DNA of 64,000 nucleotides from Martelella mediterranea (GTDB taxonomy: Bacteria; Pseudomonadota; Alphaproteobacteria; Rhizobiales; Rhizobiaceae): NCBI RefSeq assembly GCF_021021415.1, contig NZ_JAINWJ010000020.1, positions 1-64,000 of the forward strand, written 5' to 3'. The notes below the pieces were generated by a model that was not told where the DNA came from, searched no databases, and was given only the letters and a program-made list of their open reading frames with translations. Both the position numbers and the translations under genes were made by a program. Within the stretch, counting starts at the first letter, position 1. Each line of letters starts with the position of its first letter. Below, piece after piece: positions 28,339 through 38,096 of the stretch.

Positions 28339-29367
28339 ATGAATTTTGAAAATCTGACTTTGATCTGGCTGATGGTTCTCTTTCTGCTGGCCGGTGTGGT
28401 TATTCTCGGTTGCGGCGTCAGGATCACCGACGTGGCCGACAGGATTGCCGACCGCACGGGGCTCGGCGAGGCGCTGATCGGCGGGCTGCTTCTTGGCGCG
28501 GCGACCTCGCTGTCAGGCACGGTTGTATCGGTAACTTCGGCGCTCGAGGGGCGCGCGTCGCTCAGCTTCTCCAATGCCGTGGGCGGCATCGCCGCGCAGA
28601 CGGCGTTTCTGGCGCTTGCCGACATGATATACAGGCGTGTGAACCTCGAGCATGCTGCGGCCGATCTTTCCAACCTGTTTCAGGGCGCGCTGCTGGTTCT
28701 GCTGCTCAGCATGCCGCTTCTGGCCTATACCTCGCCGGAAATAACGCTGTTTGCCGTCAGCCCGATGTCGTTCGCCATTTTCGGCGTCTACATCGCGGGC
28801 GTGGTCGCTTCCAAAAGGGTGCGCGACGATCCGATGTGGAGGCCTGTGGGCACGCATGAGACGCGCACGGACCAGCCCGAGGAAGAGCAAAGCGATGCCC
28901 GCGGCAATGTCAGCATCTTCGCGGTGTTCATCGGATTGATGCTGCTGATGGGCATTGCCGGCTACGTGATCTCCCAGATCGCGGCCGTGATTACCGACCG
29001 GTACGGCCTTTCCGCCTCGCTCGTCGGCGCGCTGATGACGGCGGTGGTGACCTCGCTGCCGGAACTGGTGACGACGCTTGCAGCTGTCAGGCGCGGCGCG
29101 CTCCAGCTTGCCGTGGGCGGCATTATCGGCGGAAATACCTTCGATACCCTGTTCCTCACGCTCTCCGACCTCGCCTATCGGGACGGTTCGCTGTATCACG
29201 CAATCGGCAAGGACGATCTGATCTGGCTTGCGGTCGGCCTGTCAGCAACGGCGATCCTGCTGCTTGGTCTGATCGTGCGCCAGAAGGCGGGACCGGGGCG
29301 CATCGGATTCGAAAGCGTGGGCATCCTCGTCCTCTATTTCGGCGCAATCGCGATCACGGCGTTCTGA
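28339..29367 (+). CDS. CaCA-family cation (Na+/Ca2+-like) antiporter
   Basis: The 342-residue membrane protein has two homologous halves of about five helices. The second carries AVVTSLPELVTT and GGIIGGNTFDTLFLTL, the alpha-2 repeat of sodium/calcium exchangers. The first carries GAATSLSGTVVSVTSAL, a variant in which the usual PE of the alpha-1 repeat is replaced by SG, so ion coupling may differ. A hydrophilic acidic loop lies between (about residues 170-195). It stands alone between the ICL-family and GST genes. Confidence 0.8.
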   Translation: MNFENLTLIWLMVLFLLAGVVILGCGVRITDVADRIADRTGLGEALIGGLLLGAATSLSGTVVSVTSALEGRASLSFSNAVGGIAAQTAFLALADMIYRRVNLEHAAADLSNLFQGALLVLLLSMPLLAYTSPEITLFAVSPMSFAIFGVYIAGVVASKRVRDDPMWRPVGTHETRTDQPEEEQSDARGNVSIFAVFIGLMLLMGIAGYVISQIAAVITDRYGLSASLVGALMTAVVTSLPELVTTLAAVRRGALQLAVGGIIGGNTFDTLFLTLSDLAYRDGSLYHAIGKDDLIWLAVGLSATAILLLGLIVRQKAGPGRIGFESVGILVLYFGAIAITAF

Positions 29368-29447
29368 CGAGACTTGTCAACGGCCTGCAGGCAGGTCATA
29401 TCTATGTCGAACCGTTCGGTTCGATTTAAGTTCACGAAGGTGGTTTC

Positions 29448-30125
29448 ATGCTCGTTCACTATCTGGAAGACTCCCGTGCTCATCGCATCCTCTGGCTTCT
29501 CGAGGAACTCGGGGTCGACTATGAAATCAAGCGCTACAAGCGCGGCGAGAATATGAGCGCACCGCGTGAGCTGAAGCAGATCCACCCGCTCGGCAAGTCG
29601 CCCATTATAGAAGACGACGGCCGGGTCATCGCCGAAAGCGGCGCGATCGTCGAATATCTGATCGACCGCTACGGCGACGGCAAGGGCCTCAGGCCGGAGC
29701 CGGGCACGGATGAGGCGCTGCGCTATCGCTACTGGCTGCATTATTCGGAAGGCTCGGCCATGCCGCTTCTGGTGATGAAACTGGTATTCCAGAAAATCCC
29801 GGAGCAGGGGCCGCGCCTGATGAAGCCGCTGATGAACAGGATTTCCAAGGCGGTGACAACGAAGCTCACCGACCCGCAACTGAAGACCCACGGGGCCTTC
29901 TGGGACGAGGAGCTGCAGCGCGACGGCTGGTTTGCCGGCGCAAATTTCACTGCCGCCGATATCATGATGAGCTTCCCGGTCGAAGTCGGCATGGACCGGA
30001 TCCCGTTCGGCGAACGCCCGCAGGCCGTGCTGGACTATCTGGTGAAGATCCACGCCCGCCCGGCCTATCGCCATGCGCTGCAACGCGGCGGCGCCTATCG
30101 CTATGGCGGCAATCCGATCTCGTAA
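29448..30125 (+). CDS. Glutathione S-transferase family protein
   Basis: The 225-residue protein has an N-terminal thioredoxin-like domain (LVHYLEDSRAHRILWLLEEL, HPLGKSPIIEDDGRVIAESGAI) and a C-terminal helical domain containing GAFWDEELQRDGWFAGANFT. The catalytic position near residue 9 is Ser (DSRAHR), as in theta/beta-like and fungal GTT-type enzymes. Function beyond glutathione binding is unknown. It precedes the MATE gene on the same strand. Confidence 0.88.
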   Translation: MLVHYLEDSRAHRILWLLEELGVDYEIKRYKRGENMSAPRELKQIHPLGKSPIIEDDGRVIAESGAIVEYLIDRYGDGKGLRPEPGTDEALRYRYWLHYSEGSAMPLLVMKLVFQKIPEQGPRLMKPLMNRISKAVTTKLTDPQLKTHGAFWDEELQRDGWFAGANFTAADIMMSFPVEVGMDRIPFGERPQAVLDYLVKIHARPAYRHALQRGGAYRYGGNPIS

Positions 30126-30248
30126 TCGGTTACGTCCATTCCGGCCTGCCCATAAGGGTGGCAATTGCCGAAAAAAGAAGCTAAGGAATTTGCGCCGCCG
30201 CGGCCCCGATATTGCATGGCCCCGGCGTGTCAGCTTCTGGTGAATTTC

Positions 30249-31637
30249 ATGTCTGTCACAATGCCTACTGCGCAAGCAGCCGGCCATTCGTGGTTCTCCC
30301 ACCTCAAGGAAACCCTTACCCTCGGCATCCCCCTCATCGGCGCGCAACTGGCGCAGCAGGGAATCAATGCCACCGATATCTTCATTCTCGGGCAATTGAG
30401 CGCGCTGGATCTGGCGGCCGCGGTCCTTGCCACGCAGTATTATTTCACGATCTTCATCTTCGGCATGGGGCTTGCCATTGCGGTGATGCCCATGGTCGCG
30501 CAGGCCTATGGCCGCGGCGACGAGGTTGCCGTGCGCCGATCCATGCGCATGGGCATGTGGGCCTCGATCATCTACGGGGCGCTGGCTCTGCCCTTGTTTT
30601 TCTGGTCCGAGCCGATCCTTCTGGCGCTTGGCCAGGAGCCGGATGTCGCGGCCAAGGCGGCGCAGTATCTCCATATTGTCGGCTTCGCGCTGTTCCCGGC
30701 GCTCCTATTCCAGGTCCTGCGCTCGCTGGTCAGCGCGACGGGCCACGCGCGGGTGGTTCTTTGGGTTGCGGTGCTGACGCTGGTTGTCAACGCCGTGGTC
30801 GCCTACGGACTGGTGCTCGGACGGTTGGGGATGCCGCAAATCGGCATTCGCGGCGCGGCGATCGCCACCTTTGTCGGTCAGGCCTTCGGCTTCCTGTATC
30901 TGGTCGCCTATATCGGCCGTGACGCGATGCTGGCGCGCTACGAGCTTTTCGTCCGTTTCTGGAAGCCGGACTGGCAGGCTCTCCGAGAGGTGGTCATGCT
31001 CGGCCTGCCGATCGGGATTTCCGTTCTGGCGGAGGTTTCGATGTTCACCGTGTCGTCGGTTTTGATGGGGCAGATCGGGGCAATCCCGCTTGCCGCCCAT
31101 GGCATCGTGCTTCAACTGGCCTCGATCGCCTTCATGGTCCCGCTCGGCCTGTCCCAGGCGGGGACGGTCCGCGTCGGCATGTTCCACGGCGCCGGAGACA
31201 AGGCCAATGTCATCCGGGCATCGGTCACGGTTATGGCAATCGCGATCTGCTTTGCCATCGTCAGTGGCCTGACCTTCGCGCTGGCACCCGTGCCGCTCGT
31301 ATCGCTGTTCATGGATACCAGCCTGCCGAATGCGCCGGAGGTGCTTGCCTATGCCGTGCCGCTGGTGTTTGTCGCGGCGCTGTTTCAGCTGCTTGATGGC
31401 GGGCAGGTGACGATGAATGGCCTGCTGCGCGGCCTCAAGGATACGCGGGTGCCGATGTTTCTGGTGCTGATCGCCTACTGGGTCGTTGGCCTGCCGCTCG
31501 CCTGGCTGCTGGCGTTTCCCTTCGGTCTCGAAGGCGTCGGCATCTGGGTCGGCTTCATGCTGGGGCTGGGGGCTGCGGCGGTGATGCTGACGCTGCGTTT
31601 TCGCCACCTGTTGCGCGCCGAAGCGGCGTCCACCTAA
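30249..31637 (+). CDS. MATE-family multidrug efflux protein (NorM-like)
   Basis: The 462-residue protein has twelve predicted helices in two halves. The first starts LTLGIPLIGAQLAQQGINATDIF and the second VMLGLPIGISVLAEVSMFTVSS. The paired pattern LLRGLKDTRVPMFLV is typical of NorM. MATE pumps expel cationic drugs against Na+ or H+. The start MSVTMPTAQ was chosen. A TTG at 30165 would add 28 polar residues before the first helix. Confidence 0.88.
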   Translation: MSVTMPTAQAAGHSWFSHLKETLTLGIPLIGAQLAQQGINATDIFILGQLSALDLAAAVLATQYYFTIFIFGMGLAIAVMPMVAQAYGRGDEVAVRRSMRMGMWASIIYGALALPLFFWSEPILLALGQEPDVAAKAAQYLHIVGFALFPALLFQVLRSLVSATGHARVVLWVAVLTLVVNAVVAYGLVLGRLGMPQIGIRGAAIATFVGQAFGFLYLVAYIGRDAMLARYELFVRFWKPDWQALREVVMLGLPIGISVLAEVSMFTVSSVLMGQIGAIPLAAHGIVLQLASIAFMVPLGLSQAGTVRVGMFHGAGDKANVIRASVTVMAIAICFAIVSGLTFALAPVPLVSLFMDTSLPNAPEVLAYAVPLVFVAALFQLLDGGQVTMNGLLRGLKDTRVPMFLVLIAYWVVGLPLAWLLAFPFGLEGVGIWVGFMLGLGAAAVMLTLRFRHLLRAEAAST

Positions 31638-31642
31638 AGGAA

Positions 31643-31671
31643 AGCGGCCGAGCCCGGATGGGTCGGCCGCT
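31643..31671. terminator. Bidirectional terminator-like hairpin between the MATE gene and fumC
   Basis: A perfect 9-bp stem AGCGGCCGA/TCGGCCGCT with an 11-base loop that can extend the pairing (GCCC/GGG). It lies between two convergent genes. No strong T run is present on either strand. Confidence 0.6.
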
Positions 31672-31695
31672 CCCCAAATCAGAAGAGTATTGCTG

Positions 31696-33087
31696 TTACT
31701 TCGGCGAGATCATCAGTTCGGGGCGGACGATCTCGTCATATTCCTCGCCGGTCACAAGCCCGGTCGCCAGCGCTTCCTCGCGCAGCGTGGTGTTGTTCTT
31801 GTGGGCGGTCTTGGCGATCTTGGCGGCGTTGTCGTAGCCGATCTTCGGGGCCAGCGCCGTCACCAGCATCAGCGAGCGCTCGACGCCGGCCTTGATGTTT
31901 TCCTCGCGCGCCTGGATGCCGACCACGCAATGATCGGTGAAGGAGCGGGCGGCATCGCCCAGAAGCTGGACCGACTGCAGGAAATTGTAGGCCATCATCG
32001 GATTGTAGACGTTGAGCTCGAACTGGCCCTGGCTGCCGGCAAAGCCGATCGCGGCCTGGTTGCCGGCGATATGGGCGCAGACCTGGGTCATCGCCTCGTT
32101 CTGCGTCGGGTTGACCTTGCCGGGCATGATCGAGGAGCCGGGCTCGTTTTCCGGCAGCGACAATTCGCCGAGACCCGAACGCGGGCCGGAGGCGAGGTAG
32201 CGGATATCATTGGCGATCTTGAAGCAGGCCATGGCGGCCGCATTGATGGCGCCGTGTGAGAACACCATGGCGTCATGGGCGGCGAGCACCTCGAACTTGT
32301 TCGGCGCGGTGACGAAGGGCAGGCCAGTGATCCCGGCGACTTCCTCGGCGACCTTCTCGGCGAAGCCGACCGGCGCGTTGAGGCCGGTGCCGACGGCGGT
32401 GCCGCCCTGGGCAAGCTGGTAGAGGCCCGGCAGCGTCAGTTCGATACGCTCGATGGCGGAGGCGATCTGCGCGGTGTAGCCGGAGAACTCCTGACCAAGC
32501 GTCAGCGGCGTCGCATCCTGGGTATGGGTGCGGCCGATCTTGATGATGTCGGCGAATTCCTTTTCCTTGGCGGCCAGCGCATCGTGGAGATGCTTCAGGT
32601 TCGGCAGCAGGTGATGAACGATCTGCTCTGCGCAGGCAATGTGCATCGCCGTCGGATAGGTGTCGTTCGACGACTGGCTCATATTGCAATGGTCATTGGG
32701 GTGGACCGGCTTCTTGGAGCCCATCTCGCCGCCGAGGAGCTCGATCGCGCGGTTCGAGATCACCTCATTGGCATTCATGTTCGACTGCGTGCCGGAACCC
32801 GTCTGCCAGACCACCAGCGGGAAGTGATCGTCCAGCTTGCCGTCGATGACTTCCTGGGCGGCCTCGACGATGGCGTTGCCGATTTCGGCGGGCAGCCGGT
32901 CGAGCGCCATATTGGCCCTGGCGGCCGCCTGCTTGACGATGCCGAGCGCGCGGACCACCGAAAGCGGCTGCTTTTCCCAGCCGATCTTGAAATTGCCGAG
33001 CGAACGCTGGGCCTGCGCGCCCCAGTAGCGGTCGGCGGCGACTTCGATCGGGCCGAATGTGTCGGTTTCTGTACGGGTTGCGGTCAT
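31696..33087 (-). CDS. fumC: Class II fumarate hydratase
   Basis: The 463-residue protein has the fumarase/aspartase signature [15 protein letters not shown], the N-terminal [13 protein letters not shown] and the His-containing [19 protein letters not shown]. It hydrates fumarate to malate in the TCA cycle as a homotetramer and needs no iron-sulfur cluster. The start [13 protein letters not shown] was chosen over an upstream frame. It is probably monocistronic, with a 489-base region upstream. Confidence 0.96.
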   Translation of the reverse strand: MTATRTETDTFGPIEVAADRYWGAQAQRSLGNFKIGWEKQPLSVVRALGIVKQAAARANMALDRLPAEIGNAIVEAAQEVIDGKLDDHFPLVVWQTGSGTQSNMNANEVISNRAIELLGGEMGSKKPVHPNDHCNMSQSSNDTYPTAMHIACAEQIVHHLLPNLKHLHDALAAKEKEFADIIKIGRTHTQDATPLTLGQEFSGYTAQIASAIERIELTLPGLYQLAQGGTAVGTGLNAPVGFAEKVAEEVAGITGLPFVTAPNKFEVLAAHDAMVFSHGAINAAAMACFKIANDIRYLASGPRSGLGELSLPENEPGSSIMPGKVNPTQNEAMTQVCAHIAGNQAAIGFAGSQGQFELNVYNPMMAYNFLQSVQLLGDAARSFTDHCVVGIQAREENIKAGVERSLMLVTALAPKIGYDNAAKIAKTAHKNNTTLREEALATGLVTGEEYDEIVRPELMISPK

Positions 33088-33576
33088 GGTGTTTCTACTC
33101 CTGCCATTGCCCCGGTGGGCGATCGTCCTTGCGAAAATCGGGATATGCAATCGCGCGCGCCGAGCAGTTCTGTCAATAATCGGCGAAAACTTATTCGATT
33201 AGTATCGCCGATTGCCAACCGAAACTGAACAAAATGCAGGGTTGGAGCCGCGAACCCGGCCTTGCGGGCGGACCAATGACGACGCCATGCTCTCCGTCAC
33301 GGAACCGGGGCGATATCTCTGCGTTGGAGTCTGTGAATTTATGGCTGGCGCGCATGCTGCGACGCACACAGAAATCGCTCGCGTTTAAGCCCCTGTTAAC
33401 AGGCGCTTGATAGGCTGATCCGGAACGGCAATCGATCGGCAAGCGGGCAAAAGTGTTGTTTTTTCATGACACAACCAGAAGGTTTGCGCGCAGATAGCGC
33501 AAATGTTATTGGCTCGCTAAAGCGCTTGCGGATAGAATGTCAATGAAATCGTTGACTTGCAAAACGGGGTAGAACA
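33088..33576. other. Intergenic region between fumC and the L,D-transpeptidase gene
   Basis: No credible gene was seen. A 7-bp inverted repeat TTTGCGC/GCGCAAA lies at 33483-33503. Both divergent promoters must be here. A TTGACT-like box is near 33552, too close to the TTG start to be the promoter. No riboswitch-like or terminator fold was recognised. Confidence 0.4.
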
Positions 33577-35520
33577 TTGCGCAACAAACTCTCAGTTCGC
33601 GTTTCATCTGTGGCTCTGGCCGTGGCGGTTTCTGCCGCCTTCGTGCCGAGTGCGGCCAACGCCCTGACGCTGATGGACATCCTGCGCGGCCGCCAGAAGG
33701 AATCGCAGCGCGCGCCTGTCGTCGAGCAGCAGCCCCAGGTGCAGCAGAAAAAGCAGGTTCAGCGCACCTATTCCGCCCCCAAGGTTGCCCCGCCGAAATA
33801 TTACGCCTATCGCGCCGATCCCGTGCGCATGATCGATATCGGCGAAATTCGCGATCCGGTTGTCACCGGCTCGATCACCCCCGATGATGCCGATATGGAA
33901 GAGACGACGACGGAAGTCGCAGCGCTCGATCAGGGCTCGATGACCGACGCCGTCGAAACGGAGACCACGGTCGCCATCGCTGAAGATGACCCGCGTCAGT
34001 ATCTCGCCGATGCCAAGGTAAAGGCCATTGATGATGTCGCCGCGGCGATCGAGGACTATTATTCCAATGGCGGCGAACTGATCTGGGTGCAGGACGGCAA
34101 GGTTTCGCAGAAGGCCCGCGCCGCCATGAGGACGCTCGGCAATGCCGACGTCTTCGGCCTGGAGCCTGACAATTACCGGGTCCAACTGCCGGATCTGCTC
34201 GCGGCCGATAACGAGGATGAGGAAAAGGCTGCCCTGATGCAGTTCGAACTCGCCCTTTCCGCCAAGGTGCTTGCCTACATGCAGGACGCCAAGCGCGGCC
34301 GCGTCGATCCGAACCGGATTTCCGAGTTCCACGACCTGAAGCGCACCCCGGTCGATCTCGGCGAAGCGATCGACAGCCTCCCCGGAACGGTTGATGTCGC
34401 CGAATTCATCGAAAGCTACAATCCGCAGAACCAGTTTTTCCAGGACCTGAAGGCGGAGCTCGCCGAACTGCGCAACACCGAAAACGTGGTCGAGCCGATC
34501 GTTTTCACCGGCAGCGTGTTCATCCGTCCGGGTCAGACCAACCAGAATGTCCCGAGCGTGGTCAAGGCGATCGAACGCAAGGCTTCGCCCGAATTCAAGG
34601 TGGACCATGCGGAAATCTTCGCTGCCTATGACGGCGTCAGCGAGGAATACACGCCCGAGCTGGTGACCCTGGTGAAGGACTTCCAGAAATCGGCGGGCCT
34701 CTATGTCGACGGCGTTGTCGGCCCCAACACCGTGAAGGCCTTCGACGTCGAAACCAATGACGATCGCACCCAGAAGGTGCTCGATGCCATGGAGCGTCTG
34801 CGCTGGCTGCCAGATGATTTCGGTCCGCGCTATGTCTTCATCAATCAGCCGGCCTTCCGCGTCTATTATCATGATGATAACGGCGAAAGCTTCGACATGG
34901 GCGTCGTGGTGGGCAACACCACCAACCAGACCTATTTCTTCAAGGACGAGATCGAAACCGTCGAGTTCAATCCCTATTGGGGCCTTCCGCGCTCGATCGT
35001 CGTCAACGAGTATCTGCCCAAGCTGCGCGCCAATCCGAGCTATTTCGACCAGATCGGTTACGAGGTCAGCTATAACGGCCGCAGGGTCTCGTCGTCCTCC
35101 GTCAACTGGGCTGCCGCGCCGATGGTCGATGTGCGTCAGCCGCCGGGCGAGCGCAATGCGCTTGGCCAGCTCAAGATCCTGTTCCCGAACGATCATGCGA
35201 TCTACATGCATGATACGCCGCAGAAGAGCTATTTCGAGCGCGACATGCGGGCGTTGAGCCATGGCTGCGTGCGTCTTTCCGACCCCAACAAGATGGCCGC
35301 CGCCGTTCTCGGCGTGCCGGAGTCGGATATCGACGACTATATCGCGACCGGCAAGAACACCCCGGTCGACGTTCCGGAGAAATTCCCGGTCTATGTCGCC
35401 TATTTCACCGCATGGCCGGATGATACCGGCAAGGTCCAGTATTATGACGATGTCTATGACCGCGACATGTATCTGAAGCGGGCCATGGAAGCCGAAAGCA
35501 AGGCCCGCCTCGGTAGCTGA
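33577..35520 (+). CDS. Periplasmic L,D-transpeptidase with peptidoglycan-binding domain (YcbB-like)
   Basis: The 647-residue protein has a Sec signal peptide (cleavage near PSAANA). A Gln-rich and acidic N-terminal stretch (about 40-150) follows. Next come a scaffold region, a peptidoglycan-binding domain at about 365-395 (LVTLVKDFQKSAGLYVDGVV) and a YkuD catalytic domain at about 420-600. The active site is SHGCVRLSD, with Cys564 and the upstream His near YMHDTP. It makes 3-3 crosslinks or anchors proteins to the wall. The start is TTG. It ends 25 bases before a strong terminator. Confidence 0.9.
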   Translation: MRNKLSVRVSSVALAVAVSAAFVPSAANALTLMDILRGRQKESQRAPVVEQQPQVQQKKQVQRTYSAPKVAPPKYYAYRADPVRMIDIGEIRDPVVTGSITPDDADMEETTTEVAALDQGSMTDAVETETTVAIAEDDPRQYLADAKVKAIDDVAAAIEDYYSNGGELIWVQDGKVSQKARAAMRTLGNADVFGLEPDNYRVQLPDLLAADNEDEEKAALMQFELALSAKVLAYMQDAKRGRVDPNRISEFHDLKRTPVDLGEAIDSLPGTVDVAEFIESYNPQNQFFQDLKAELAELRNTENVVEPIVFTGSVFIRPGQTNQNVPSVVKAIERKASPEFKVDHAEIFAAYDGVSEEYTPELVTLVKDFQKSAGLYVDGVVGPNTVKAFDVETNDDRTQKVLDAMERLRWLPDDFGPRYVFINQPAFRVYYHDDNGESFDMGVVVGNTTNQTYFFKDEIETVEFNPYWGLPRSIVVNEYLPKLRANPSYFDQIGYEVSYNGRRVSSSSVNWAAAPMVDVRQPPGERNALGQLKILFPNDHAIYMHDTPQKSYFERDMRALSHGCVRLSDPNKMAAAVLGVPESDIDDYIATGKNTPVDVPEKFPVYVAYFTAWPDDTGKVQYYDDVYDRDMYLKRAMEAESKARLGS

Positions 35521-35545
35521 CCGCTGCATAATTCCTCAAACAACA

Positions 35546-35574
35546 AAGGCGCGTCCGCTCTGCGGGCGCGCCTT
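35546..35574 (+). terminator. Rho-independent terminator of the L,D-transpeptidase gene
   Basis: A 13-bp stem with one G-T pair (35546-35558 with 35562-35574) and a 3-base loop. It is also the left end of the nested repeat element. Confidence 0.75.
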
Positions 35575-35823
35575 CAGTTTGCTGACAAAGCCCGCCTCAC
35601 GCTCCTTCGTCACCCTCGGGCTTGTCCCGAGGGTCTAAGCACGTATCAATGCGACAAGCGTCTCGGACCAAAAAACTATTTAAATACAATCCTCTCAGAG
35701 ACGCCAACTCCGCTCGCGTGGAGCGGTGATTAGATCCTCGGCACAAGGCCGAGGATGACGTCCGTAAAAAGGACAGGTTTGTCAGCAGCCTGAAGGCGCG
35801 TCCGCGCTGCGGGCGCACCTTTT
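35546..35823. repeat. Nested inverted-repeat mosaic element (RIME-like)
   Basis: About 278 bases made of two nested inverted repeats. The outer arms (35546-35589 and 35778-35823) are about 44 bases, each containing the terminator-like hairpin and the 9-bp core GCTGACAAA/TTTGTCAGC. The inner arms (35607-35643 and 35726-35760) are 35-37 bases, each with its own hairpin (CCCTCGGG-CTTGT-CCCGAGGG and ATCCTCGG-CACAAGG-CCGAGGAT). No reading frame is present. Such palindromic mosaic repeats are typical of rhizobial intergenic regions. Confidence 0.8.
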
Positions 35824-35836
35824 GCGTTTTTACGGG

Positions 35837-36526
35837 TTATTGCCGCCGTTGTTGCCGCGCAATCACCGCGAGCGCCAGTTCCGACGTCAGCGCCGCATAG
35901 TCGCTTATCATCCGGTCGGCCGCCATGTCGGCGACCGGGCGGTCGGCATAGCCGAAGGTGACGGCGATGGTTGCGACGCCGGCGCCCTTCGCCGAATCGA
36001 TATCATTGGAACTGTCGCCGACCATGACCGCGTTGGCGACGTCGCCCCCGGCGCGCGCGATGGTCTCCGTGATGTGGCGGGGGTCGGGCTTGCGGAAGGC
36101 GAAGGTGTCGCCGCCGGTGATCGCGGTGAAATAGCCGGTGAGACCGAGTGCTTCGAGCAGCGGCATGGTGAACGATTCGCGCTTGTTGGTGCACACCGCG
36201 AGATCGAAGCCCGCGGATTTCAGCCGGTCGAGCGCCGCGACGATGCCGGGGTAGGGGCGGCTTTCGCCCGGGATGCCGGCGCGATAGTGTTTGCTGAAGC
36301 GTTCGAAGCAGGCATCGAACGTATCTTCGTCGAGCGATCGGTCGCGATGTTCGAAGGCCCTTTCGATCATCACCCTTACGCCGCGGCCGACCAGTATCTT
36401 CGTGTCCTCGATGCCGTAGGGGGCAAGCCCCGCAGGCGCGATGGCGTGGTTCAGGCTTGCGATCAGATCGGGCGCGGTATCGATCAGCGTGCCGTCGAGG
36501 TCGAATATGGCGAGCGGTGCGGGCAT
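35837..36526 (-). CDS. gph: Phosphoglycolate phosphatase (HAD family)
   Basis: The 229-residue HAD hydrolase has motif I AIFDLDGTLIDTAPDL (Asp9, Asp11), motif II VCTNKRES and motif III/IV KPDPRHITETI and MVGDSSNDIDSAKGAG. The helical cap domain lies between motifs I and II. Dephosphorylation of 2-phosphoglycolate from DNA repair is the usual role; related HAD enzymes are broad in substrate. The start MPAPLAIF was chosen. It is divergent from rpiA. Confidence 0.88.
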   Translation of the reverse strand: MPAPLAIFDLDGTLIDTAPDLIASLNHAIAPAGLAPYGIEDTKILVGRGVRVMIERAFEHRDRSLDEDTFDACFERFSKHYRAGIPGESRPYPGIVAALDRLKSAGFDLAVCTNKRESFTMPLLEALGLTGYFTAITGGDTFAFRKPDPRHITETIARAGGDVANAVMVGDSSNDIDSAKGAGVATIAVTFGYADRPVADMAADRMISDYAALTSELALAVIARQQRRQ

Positions 36527-36703
36527 TGGGGGCGATCCTTCATTTTCCGGCAGACGACGCTCGCCGTCCGCTTCCCGGCCCGGTTCATAACCGCCAGCCG
36601 CGGGCATGCCAAGCATTTGGCGCGGCCTCGGCGCAAAAGGTCTTTTGTTTGACGCGCGTGGCGTGTAAACACCTTACCGTTAGCCAAAAGGAGCATGTGA
36701 CGC

Positions 36704-37402
36704 ATGGATGCGCGTCAATTGAAGATAAAGGCTGCGGAAACCGCGCTTGAATATGTCGAAGACGGAATGCGGCTCGGCATCGGAACCGGCAGCACGGCGC
36801 GGGAATTCATCGCGCTCCTCGGCGAAAAGGTTGCCAATGGGTTTAACGTCATCGGGGTTCCGACCTCCGAGGCGACGGCGCGGCAGTGCCTGGAACTGGG
36901 CATCACGCTGAATTCGCTCGACGAAACGCCAGAGCTCGATCTCACGATCGACGGCGCCGACGAGATCGATCCGGCGCTCAATCTCATCAAGGGCGGCGGC
37001 GGTGCGCTGCTGCGCGAAAAGATCGTGGCCTCGTCCTCGAAAGCGATGATCGTGATCGCCGACGAGACCAAGGTCGTGGATTGCCTCGGCGCCTTTCCGC
37101 TGCCAATCGAGGTCATGCCGTTCGGGCTCGGCGCCACCCGGCTTGCCATCGAACGCACTGCGTCACGGCTCAATCTTTCGGGGTCGCTCGACCTTCGCCA
37201 ATCGGGCGACGGGCCCTATATGACCGATGGCGGACACTATATTATCGATGCATCATTTGGCCGCATTCACGATGCACAGGCATTGTCAGACGCGCTCAAC
37301 GCTATTGCCGGCGTTGTGGAGCACGGGCTGTTCATTGACATCGCGACACTCGCCATCGTTGCATCCGACGGCGGTGTACGTACACTCAAAGCAACTGAGT
37401 AG
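36704..37402 (+). CDS. rpiA: Ribose-5-phosphate isomerase A
   Basis: The 232-residue protein has all RpiA blocks: [34 protein letters not shown] (catalytic Asp and Glu) and [15 protein letters not shown]. The C-terminal [11 protein letters not shown] and [17 protein letters not shown] are also present. It interconverts ribose 5-phosphate and ribulose 5-phosphate in the pentose phosphate pathway. The next gene starts 13 bases after its stop. Confidence 0.96.
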   Translation: MDARQLKIKAAETALEYVEDGMRLGIGTGSTAREFIALLGEKVANGFNVIGVPTSEATARQCLELGITLNSLDETPELDLTIDGADEIDPALNLIKGGGGALLREKIVASSSKAMIVIADETKVVDCLGAFPLPIEVMPFGLGATRLAIERTASRLNLSGSLDLRQSGDGPYMTDGGHYIIDASFGRIHDAQALSDALNAIAGVVEHGLFIDIATLAIVASDGGVRTLKATE

Positions 37403-37415
37403 ACAGGAGTCCTTT

Positions 37416-37973
37416 ATGAAAATGAAATCCAGGTTCGGCCTTTCCGTGGCCATCGCCGCGACGATTATGGGACTTGGCGCCTTTTCGGTTGCTTCTGCGC
37501 AGGATATTTCGCCTGAGCATGAGGCCGCCGCCAAAGCCGCGCTCCAGGCGCTGGGGATCAACAACCAGTTCGACGAAATCCTGCCGAATCAGGCGGATCT
37601 CGTTCAGTCGCAGTTGACGCAGGTCTATCCGAACTACCATACGGTGATCGACGAGGTCGTCACCGATACGGCGATCGCGCTGGCGCCGCGCCGCGCCGAT
37701 CTCGAGAAGGAAGGCGCGCAGATCTACGCCAACATCTTCACTGCGGAAGAACTGAACCAGCTTGCCGAGTTCTATAGCTCCGATGTCGGCAAGAAGTTCA
37801 TCCAGTATGGCCCGATCGCCGCGCGCGAGCTCGGCCAGGCCGGCGATATCTGGGCCCGCGGTATTGCCCGCGACCTCTCCCAGCAGGCCCAGGCAGAGCT
37901 GAACCGGCGCATCGAAGCCGATGGCGGCACGCCCGTCGAGGCGACCGAGATCCCGGCAGTGCCCGCGCAGTAA
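37416..37973 (+). CDS. Periplasmic DUF2059-domain protein
   Basis: The 185-residue protein has a Sec signal peptide (cleavage near VASA-QD). A DUF2059 helical domain contains the typical IFTAEELNQLAEFYSSDVGKK at about residues 105-125. The C-terminal tail is Pro/Glu-rich. Function is unknown. It sits directly downstream of rpiA with an AGGAGT ribosome site, so it is probably cotranscribed, and it ends before a strong terminator. Confidence 0.88.
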   Translation: MKMKSRFGLSVAIAATIMGLGAFSVASAQDISPEHEAAAKAALQALGINNQFDEILPNQADLVQSQLTQVYPNYHTVIDEVVTDTAIALAPRRADLEKEGAQIYANIFTAEELNQLAEFYSSDVGKKFIQYGPIAARELGQAGDIWARGIARDLSQQAQAELNRRIEADGGTPVEATEIPAVPAQ

Positions 37974-37998
37974 AAGCGCCATTCGCCCGTTGCATAAC

Positions 37999-38028
37999 AG
38001 CCCGCCGACCCCGGCGGGCTTTATTTTT
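37999..38028 (+). terminator. Rho-independent terminator after the rpiA-DUF2059 unit
   Basis: A perfect 9-bp stem AGCCCGCCG/CGGCGGGCT (37999-38007 with 38012-38020) and a tail TTATTTTT. Confidence 0.9.
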
Positions 38029-38096
38029 GGCGGAAAGTCGCCATATTCAGCCAAAATCGATTGTCCTCGAATACCCCCACCGCAAGGAGCCCTCCC

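Noticed and set aside
33191-33442. 83-codon minus-strand frame upstream of the L,D-transpeptidase gene
   Set aside because: No ribosome site, no hydrophobic or domain pattern, and it lies in a region that must hold two promoters.
35581-35790. A small RNA gene between the L,D-transpeptidase gene and gph
   Set aside because: The hairpins are explained by the nested inverted repeats of the mosaic element, and no independent promoter was recognised.
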